Positions 14,772-19,122 of a stretch of 19,122 nt of DNA are shown here, piece by piece. The stretch covers positions 37,273 to 56,394 of the forward strand of contig DIVR01000016.1 of assembly GCA_002428325.1 (NCBI GenBank), given 5' to 3'. Each line of letters begins with the position of its first letter. The first letter of the stretch is position 1. Source of the DNA: a bacterium UBP4_UBA6127. GTDB lineage: Bacteria > UBP4 > UBA4092. Below the pieces are notes generated by a model. That model searched no databases. It was given only the letters and a program-made list of their open reading frames with translations, and was not told the DNA's origin. The position numbers were made by a program, and so were the translations under genes.

Positions 14772-16661
14772 ATGATGATGACTGAAACCACAACTTCACA
14801 ATATGATGCCATTATAGTCGGTGCCGGACATGCCGGGATTGAAGCCGCCCTGGTCTGTGCCCGATTGGGATTGGAAACTCTCCTGGTGACTGGGGATTAT
14901 AAGACCATTGGGCAAATGCCCTGCAATCCAGCCATCGGAGGATTGGCCAAAGGCCACCTGGTCAGGGAAATCGATGCCCTCGGCGGAGAAATGGGTAAAG
15001 CCACAGATGCCACCGGTATCCAGTTCCGAATGTTGAACTGTTCCAGAGGCCCGGCTGTTTGGGCGCCCCGAGCCCAAGCTGATAAATATGCTTATATGGA
15101 TTACTGCCGAAAGGTTCTGGAAAACACGCACCATTTAACCCTGGCCGAAGATATGGTGAATGGATTGCTCTTTGAATCACTCCGGGAACCTCCGGCTGAA
15201 TCTCTTTATCATCATCGGATTCTGGGGGTCAAAGGGGAATCCGGCATTGAGTATTATGGTAAAAATGTCATTGCGACCACCGGGACCTTCCTGAATGGGT
15301 TAATTCATATCGGGTTGGAAAGTACTCCCGCCGGCAGAATTGGCGAGAAACCCGCTCTGGGACTGACCGAATCTTTTATCGCTCTGGGACTGGAAGTCGG
15401 CCGGCTGAAAACCGGGACCCCGGCCCGGCTGGCTCCCCATACTATTAACTGGGATATATTGGATATTCAGTCGGGTGATGAACCGCCGCCCCCCTTCTCT
15501 CATTTTACCCGGAAGCTGGAGTTGGTTCAGGAACCCTGCCATCTTACCCATACCAACGAAAAGACCCATCAGATCATTAAAAATGGATTGGACAGGTCTC
15601 CCCTCTACACCGGGGTCATTAAAGGGAAGGGCCCCCGATACTGTCCTTCCATTGAAGATAAGATTGTCCGGTTTGCCGATAAGACCCAGCACCAGGTTTT
15701 CCTGGAACCCGAAGACCGGGCCAGGACTTCCATTTACCCCAATGGCATCTCCACCAGCCTGCCTTTAGATGTTCAGCTGGGTTTCATTCACAGTATTGTG
15801 GGCTTGGAAGAAGCAGAGATTCTCCGGCCGGGATATGCTGTCGAATATGATTTTGTCCCTCCTCACCAATGTTACCCGACCCTGGAAATCAAAACAGTGG
15901 AAGGGCTTTATATTGCCGGGCAAATTTGCGGTACCAGCGGGTATGAAGAAGCCGCCGCCCAGGGGTTCATGGCCGGATTGAATGCGGCCCTGAAACTTCA
16001 GAAGAAACCCCCGTTTATTTTAGACAGGTCCCAGGCTTATATTGGGGTGCTGATTGATGACCTGGTCACCAAAGAACATCATGAACCTTACCGAATGTTC
16101 ACTTCCATGGCGGAATACCGGCTCCTGCTTCGGCAGGATAATGCGGATTTGCGATTAATGGATTTTGGCCATCAGTTCGGCCTGATTCCTGATGATTTCT
16201 ACCGGGAATTCTGTCATTATCGGAGTTCCCTGGATGTCGAAATCAACCGATTGCAAAATACCCGGATAAAAATCCCTTCTCCCCATCCCCACAATGCCGG
16301 GGAAGAATCAGTCTCCCTTGAACAATACCTGAAACGGCCGGAGGTTACTTATGTCCAATTGGCCGAAAAAGACCCTGCCTCCGGGGAAATTCAGTATAAG
16401 CTCAAGCAACAGGTTAGCATTGCCGTTAAATATCAGGGATATATCCAGCGGCAGATTACTCAAGCCACCCGGTTTAAAGAACTTGAATCTAAACGGATCC
16501 CAGAATCCCTTGATTATAATAAGATAATCAGCCTCAGTAAGGAATGCCGGGAAAAACTTATCAAAATCAGGCCCGTCTCCCTCGGGCAGGCCTCCCGTAT
16601 CGCCGGGGTCTCTCCCAGCGATATCTCCGTTTTAATGGTCTATCTCCATCACCGGGTTTAG
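14772..16661 (+). CDS. mnmG: MnmG (GidA), tRNA wobble uridine modification enzyme
   Basis: A 629-aa FAD protein of the usual MnmG length. The dinucleotide-binding GAGHAG is at 17-22. PCNPAIGGLAKGH (50-62) and RYCPSIEDK (289-297) carry the two conserved Cys (51 and 291). RLKTGTPARL (211-220) and IAGQICGTSGYEEAAAQG are also family signatures. With MnmE it installs the carboxymethylaminomethyl group at C5 of U34 in certain tRNAs, in the cytosol. The gene starts with three ATG codons in a row (14772, 14775, 14778); no Shine-Dalgarno is visible, and the leader carries a terminator-like structure just upstream. MnmE is not in the window. It is divergent from the kinase operon, with a 214-base gap. 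Confidence 0.97.
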   Translation: MMMTETTTSQYDAIIVGAGHAGIEAALVCARLGLETLLVTGDYKTIGQMPCNPAIGGLAKGHLVREIDALGGEMGKATDATGIQFRMLNCSRGPAVWAPRAQADKYAYMDYCRKVLENTHHLTLAEDMVNGLLFESLREPPAESLYHHRILGVKGESGIEYYGKNVIATTGTFLNGLIHIGLESTPAGRIGEKPALGLTESFIALGLEVGRLKTGTPARLAPHTINWDILDIQSGDEPPPPFSHFTRKLELVQEPCHLTHTNEKTHQIIKNGLDRSPLYTGVIKGKGPRYCPSIEDKIVRFADKTQHQVFLEPEDRARTSIYPNGISTSLPLDVQLGFIHSIVGLEEAEILRPGYAVEYDFVPPHQCYPTLEIKTVEGLYIAGQICGTSGYEEAAAQGFMAGLNAALKLQKKPPFILDRSQAYIGVLIDDLVTKEHHEPYRMFTSMAEYRLLLRQDNADLRLMDFGHQFGLIPDDFYREFCHYRSSLDVEINRLQNTRIKIPSPHPHNAGEESVSLEQYLKRPEVTYVQLAEKDPASGEIQYKLKQQVSIAVKYQGYIQRQITQATRFKELESKRIPESLDYNKIISLSKECREKLIKIRPVSLGQASRIAGVSPSDISVLMVYLHHRV

Positions 16662-16664
16662 CAA

Positions 16665-16686
16665 TCTTTTGACAGCTGTCAAAAGA
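16665..16686. repeat. 22-bp perfect palindrome, copy 1 (candidate operator)
   Basis: A perfect palindrome whose 18-bp core TTTTGACAGCTGTCAAAA is at 16667-16684, with two more matched bases on each side. It lies four bases after the mnmG stop and about 290 bases before lexA. The same core recurs at 18864-18881 after dinB. There is no T-run after it, so it is not an intrinsic terminator. TTGACA inside it is followed 19 bases later by GATAAA, so it could overlap a -35 box. Confidence 0.75.
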
Positions 16687-16806
16687 CTAAACAGATAAAA
16701 CCTCGCAAATAACCTTTCGAAGGTTAACACTCCATAAAAAGAAACGCTGGAATACCAATTTAACCCTCCCTATCCAACCAAATTCCTACCATTTTTGTAT
16801 GGCAGG

Positions 16807-16852
16807 AACGGAGAGGTAACGGAGTGGGTCTGAGATGCTCCGTTATGGCTCC
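16807..16852 (+). repeat. 11-bp tandem repeat plus stem-loop in the lexA upstream region
   Basis: AACGGAG occurs at 16807-16813 and 16818-16824 (period 11, one helical turn), and its complement CTCCGTT occurs at 16838-16844. The second copy forms an 8-bp stem TAACGGAG/CTCCGTTA with a 13-base loop, extended by GGAG (16810-16813) and CTCC (16849-16852). Because either direct copy could pair with the single complement, two alternative folds are possible. Confidence 0.55.
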
Positions 16853-16917
16853 CCACCGGAATACAATTTTCGTTGGAAATATAATAAACCCGGAGGATTG
16901 ACAGGAAAACCTATAAT

Positions 16918-16946
16918 TTGTTACCATAACAACTGTTCGGTATAAG
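16918..16946 (+). promoter_or_regulatory. Likely lexA promoter
   Basis: TTGTTA (16918-16923), a 17-base spacer and TATAAG (16941-16946) fit a sigma70-type promoter with a start near 16953, about 25 bases before the lexA ATG. AACAACTGTT (16929-16938), a short dyad, lies in the spacer. TTGACA at 16898-16903 is an alternative -35 without a good -10 at normal spacing. Confidence 0.4.
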
Positions 16947-16977
16947 AATCTGAATTTATAAAGGAGGATGGGGGACT

Positions 16978-17598
16978 ATGGAGGAACTGACACCCCGACA
17001 GGAAGAAATATTAGATTTTATCAAGGATTTTTACCGGGAGAATGGGATGCCCCCCACGGTCCGGGAAATCAGTGACCATTATGGGATATCCTCCTCCAGC
17101 ATGTTTGACCATCTTTCCGCCTTGCAAAAAAAGGGCTACCTGAAAAGAGCCAGCCGAAAATCCCGAAGCCTGGAATTTACCGAAGGGTTTCAGAAGGTTA
17201 CTTTTCCTCGGATCAAGATGGATATTCCTATTCTGGGAAGAGTGGCCGCCGGCCTTCCTTTGCTGGCCGATGAAAACCAGGAAGGGACCTTAAGGCTGGA
17301 CAGGGATATTGCCCCTACTTCAGATACCTTTGCCCTGAGAGTCCGGGGAGACAGCATGATGGATGCCCATATCCTGGATGGGGACCTGGTTTTGGTAAAA
17401 CGAGCCAATGAAGCCAGAAATGGGGAAATCGTGGTGGCATTGATCGGGGATGAAGCGACTGTCAAAACCTTCTATAAAGAAGGGGCAAAAATCAGGCTTC
17501 AACCCGAAAATAAATCCATGGAACCCATCTTTGTGGATAAAGACTCTCCTGAATTCAGAATCCTGGGGAAGGTTTCCTCTGTCATTCGGCGGGTCTGA
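16978..17598 (+). CDS. lexA: LexA repressor, SOS regulator
   Basis: 206 aa, normal for LexA. The N-terminal winged helix-turn-helix (1-68) includes PPTVREISDHYGISSSSMF (25-43) and DHLSALQKKGYLKR (44-57). The self-cleavage site is Ala91-Gly92 in GRVAAGLP. The catalytic dyad is Ser126 in RGDSMMD and Lys163 in ATVKTF. RecA-stimulated autocleavage would lift repression of SOS genes after DNA damage. The recognition-helix residues differ from both the E. coli and B. subtilis versions as I recall them, so the operator may be lineage specific; the palindromes at 16665 and 18863 are candidates. AAGGAGG lies ten bases before the ATG. dinB follows after 34 bases, probably in the same transcript. Confidence 0.97.
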   Translation: MEELTPRQEEILDFIKDFYRENGMPPTVREISDHYGISSSSMFDHLSALQKKGYLKRASRKSRSLEFTEGFQKVTFPRIKMDIPILGRVAAGLPLLADENQEGTLRLDRDIAPTSDTFALRVRGDSMMDAHILDGDLVLVKRANEARNGEIVVALIGDEATVKTFYKEGAKIRLQPENKSMEPIFVDKDSPEFRILGKVSSVIRRV

Positions 17599-17632
17599 TT
17601 GGGCCTGTAGATTCCTCTCATAACTTAATCTC

Positions 17633-18829
17633 ATGGAACCCCTGCGCTGGATAGTCCATATTGATATGGATGCTTTCTTTGTAGCCGTAGAACAAAGAGA
17701 GAATCCTTCCCTGAAAGGGAAATGTGTCATTGTAGGCGGCGCCAAAGGAAAACGGGGGGTCGTCTGTTCTGCCTCATATGAGGCCCGAAAATTTGGCATC
17801 AAAGCCGGGATGGCCATCAGCGAAGCCTCCCGAAAATGTCCCCAGGGTATTTTTATCCCAGCCAGCGGTTCTTTCTATTCCAAGGCTTCTCATCTTATCA
17901 TGGATATCTTCCATGAATATTCTCCCCTGGTAGAGCAGGTTTCAGTCGATGAAGCCTTCCTTGATTTAAGCGGCACCGAAAGGCTTTTTGGCCCCCCGGT
18001 AGAAACAGCCCGAACCATCCAGCAACGTATCCAGGATGAACTCCAGTTATCCTGTTCAGTCGGGATAGCCTCCACTAAACTCCTGGCTAAAATCGCTTCG
18101 GATTTAAGGAAACCCCATGGGTTTGTCCTGATACCTCATGGGAAAGAATGGGAATTTTTAACTCCCCTCCCCATCAAGGTCTTATGGGGAGTCGGAGAAA
18201 AAACCGAAGAGACAATCACCCAATTGGGTATTCATACAGTCGGCCAGCTGGCCAGCTTGTCCCGGGAAACCCTGGCCTCTCTGTTTGGGAAATCAGGAGA
18301 CCATCTCTATGCTCTGGCCCAGGGTCAGGACCATCGCCAGGTGACCCCATATACTCCCCCCAAATCTTTTGGGCATGAGACTACTTTCGAAAAAGACCAA
18401 TCAGACCCGGAGGTTCTTTCTTCCACCTTACTTTTACTTTGTGAGAAAGTAGCCTGGAGAATGAGGAAACAGCCTGCCAAAGGGAAGACTATCACCCTGA
18501 AAATCAGGTATCCTGATTTTAGTACGTATACCTTCAGCCATAGCCTGTCTGAATATATCGACCAATCGGGACCCCTCTTTGAAGCCGTCCAAACCCTTTG
18601 GGATAAACATTATCAGAAAGGCCGGCCGATTAGGCTTCTTGGGGTAAGTGTCGCTAATCTGGCCCAGGAATCTGAACAATTGACCCTTTTTCCCCAAGCC
18701 AATGAGAAAGAAACCCGGTTGGTGAAAGCTGTGGATGATTTAAACGATAAATTTCAGGGTAAGGCAGTTTCCCGGGCTTCCCTTAAATTGTCTCCCAAAA
18801 AAAAGCCGGGCACCCTCTATAAAGATTAA
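17633..18829 (+). CDS. dinB: DNA polymerase IV (Y-family translesion polymerase)
   Basis: 398 aa. HIDMDAFF (9-16) holds the first metal-binding Asp (11) and the steric-gate Phe (16). SVDEAFLDLSG (104-114) holds the catalytic Asp106 and Glu107. GIASTKLLAKIASDLRKPHG in the middle and the helix-hairpin-helix-like segment GVGEKTEETITQLGI are family typical. A clamp-binding-type QLTLF motif is at 349-353, about 45 residues before the C-terminus. It is an error-prone polymerase that extends past lesions and stalled forks. An in-frame stop at 17621 forces the ATG at 17633, which has no visible Shine-Dalgarno. Its place directly after lexA indicates SOS control. Confidence 0.97.
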   Translation: MEPLRWIVHIDMDAFFVAVEQRENPSLKGKCVIVGGAKGKRGVVCSASYEARKFGIKAGMAISEASRKCPQGIFIPASGSFYSKASHLIMDIFHEYSPLVEQVSVDEAFLDLSGTERLFGPPVETARTIQQRIQDELQLSCSVGIASTKLLAKIASDLRKPHGFVLIPHGKEWEFLTPLPIKVLWGVGEKTEETITQLGIHTVGQLASLSRETLASLFGKSGDHLYALAQGQDHRQVTPYTPPKSFGHETTFEKDQSDPEVLSSTLLLLCEKVAWRMRKQPAKGKTITLKIRYPDFSTYTFSHSLSEYIDQSGPLFEAVQTLWDKHYQKGRPIRLLGVSVANLAQESEQLTLFPQANEKETRLVKAVDDLNDKFQGKAVSRASLKLSPKKKPGTLYKD

Positions 18830-18862
18830 GAATTTACCCCAATTGAAGCGTCCACCCATCTG

Positions 18863-18882
18863 ATTTTGACAGCTGTCAAAAT
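18863..18882. repeat. 20-bp perfect palindrome, copy 2 (candidate operator)
   Basis: The core TTTTGACAGCTGTCAAAA at 18864-18881 is identical to copy 1, with one further matched base on each side. It starts 34 bases after the dinB stop. TTGACA within it is followed 19 bases later by TAAAAT, the same arrangement as in copy 1, so it may be an operator over a promoter that reads to the right. No T-run follows. Confidence 0.75.
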
Positions 18883-18911
18883 TGTAACCTTAAAATAATC
18901 AATCATTTATA

Positions 18912-18949
18912 ACAGCAGATGTCAAAAGCTTTTTCTTGGCAGACTGTCA
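18912..18949. repeat. Two degenerate relatives of the palindrome
   Basis: ACAGCAGATGTCAAAAG (18912-18928) matches the right part of the palindrome with three extra bases at its centre. TTGGCAGACTGTCA (18936-18949) matches it with one substitution and one extra base. Together with the perfect copy at 18863 they give three similar sites in under 90 bases. They could also be chance matches in AT-rich DNA. Confidence 0.35.
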
Positions 18950-19122
18950 TCTCAATGGTTATCTCTATAAAAGAAAAGGGGCTATACACATCACCCTCGA
19001 ATCTCTTTTCTTGAGGATAAGATACAACACTCAAAAAACTGTTAGATGAACCATTATTTTTTCTCCTTCTTTTGAGCCCAAAACATGCAATAGAAATTTT
19101 GCATTAGGAGCTTGGATTACCC

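Larger units (their letters stand above)
16687..16977 (+). other. Region between the palindrome and lexA: dyads and tandem repeat
   Basis: No gene is seen. In order it holds: an inverted repeat TAACCTT-TCG-AAGGTTA (16710-16726); a 10-bp imperfect dyad TTCCTACCAT/ATGGCAGGAA (16783-16792 and 16799-16808, one mismatch) with a T-rich loop; an 11-bp tandem repeat with a stem-loop (16807-16852, separate entry); a likely lexA promoter (16918-16946); and the lexA Shine-Dalgarno AAGGAGG (16961-16967), ten bases before the ATG. Confidence 0.6.
18830..19122. other. Intergenic region after dinB to the window end
   Basis: No convincing gene starts or ends here. Apart from the palindrome copies it holds a small dyad ATGCAA/TTGCAT at 19085-19104. 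The minus-strand frame from 19120 is open until a TGA at 19031-19033 (about 30 codons), so the tail of a gene entering from the right cannot be excluded. No terminator for lexA-dinB is visible. Confidence 0.45.

Noticed and set aside
16665..16686. Palindrome after mnmG as an intrinsic terminator
   Set aside because: It has almost no loop and is followed by CTAAAC rather than a T-run; the second copy likewise lacks a T-run.
16912..16917. Perfect TATAAT upstream of lexA as the -10 box
   Set aside because: No acceptable -35 hexamer lies 16-18 bases upstream, and the TTGACA at 16898 is only eight bases away.
19085..19104. ATGCAA/TTGCAT dyad near the right edge as a terminator or operator
   Set aside because: Six pairs with an eight-base loop and no T-run; it is within chance expectation for this AT-rich region.
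19031..19120. Open minus-strand frame entering from the right edge as a gene tail
   Set aside because: Only about 30 codons are visible with no recognisable motif; it cannot be supported as a gene.

Overview
This window (about 19.1 kb, moderate GC) looks like an ordinary chromosomal segment of a Gram-negative, free-living bacterium. A TamB/AsmA-like envelope protein points to an outer membrane. HD-GYP and HEAT signalling proteins, a ROK sugar kinase, an MgtA-type Mg2+ pump, MnmG, LexA and Pol IV complete a housekeeping-plus-signalling set. Codon use looks even throughout, and I see no transposase, integrase, phage gene, CRISPR array, rRNA or tRNA. I cannot assign a phylum from the sequence alone.

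Layout. (1) 1-2281, minus: the first 760 codons of a large TamB/AsmA-like protein that runs off the left edge. (2) 2581-6188, minus: a two-gene operon, a HEAT-repeat protein followed by an HD-GYP protein, overlapping by TTGA. Both carry what looks like the same N-terminal domain. (3) 6480-10169, plus: a ROK-type glucokinase, then an MgtA-type P-type ATPase. (4) 10249-14557, minus: a tightly packed five-gene operon reading kinase 1, kinase 2, small basic helical protein, CHAD protein, Ppx/GppA phosphatase. (5) 14772-16661, plus: mnmG behind a structured leader. (6) 16978-18829, plus: lexA and dinB, an SOS pair bracketed by two near-identical 20-22 bp perfect palindromes.

How the genes may work together. 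The CHAD and Ppx proteins suggest that the five-gene operon concerns polyphosphate. Two thymidylate-kinase-fold proteins head it. The first has an intact Walker A and an ADR motif. The second has lost the Walker A lysine (K to R) and the ADR arginine (R to Q), so the pair may act as a catalytic/regulatory heterodimer. This operon is the best candidate for a poorly described system. The second candidate is the HEAT/HD-GYP pair with its shared sensory-like N-terminal domain. The third is the palindrome family around lexA-dinB, which may be a lineage-specific SOS operator. All functional couplings are inferences from motifs and gene order; no database search was possible.
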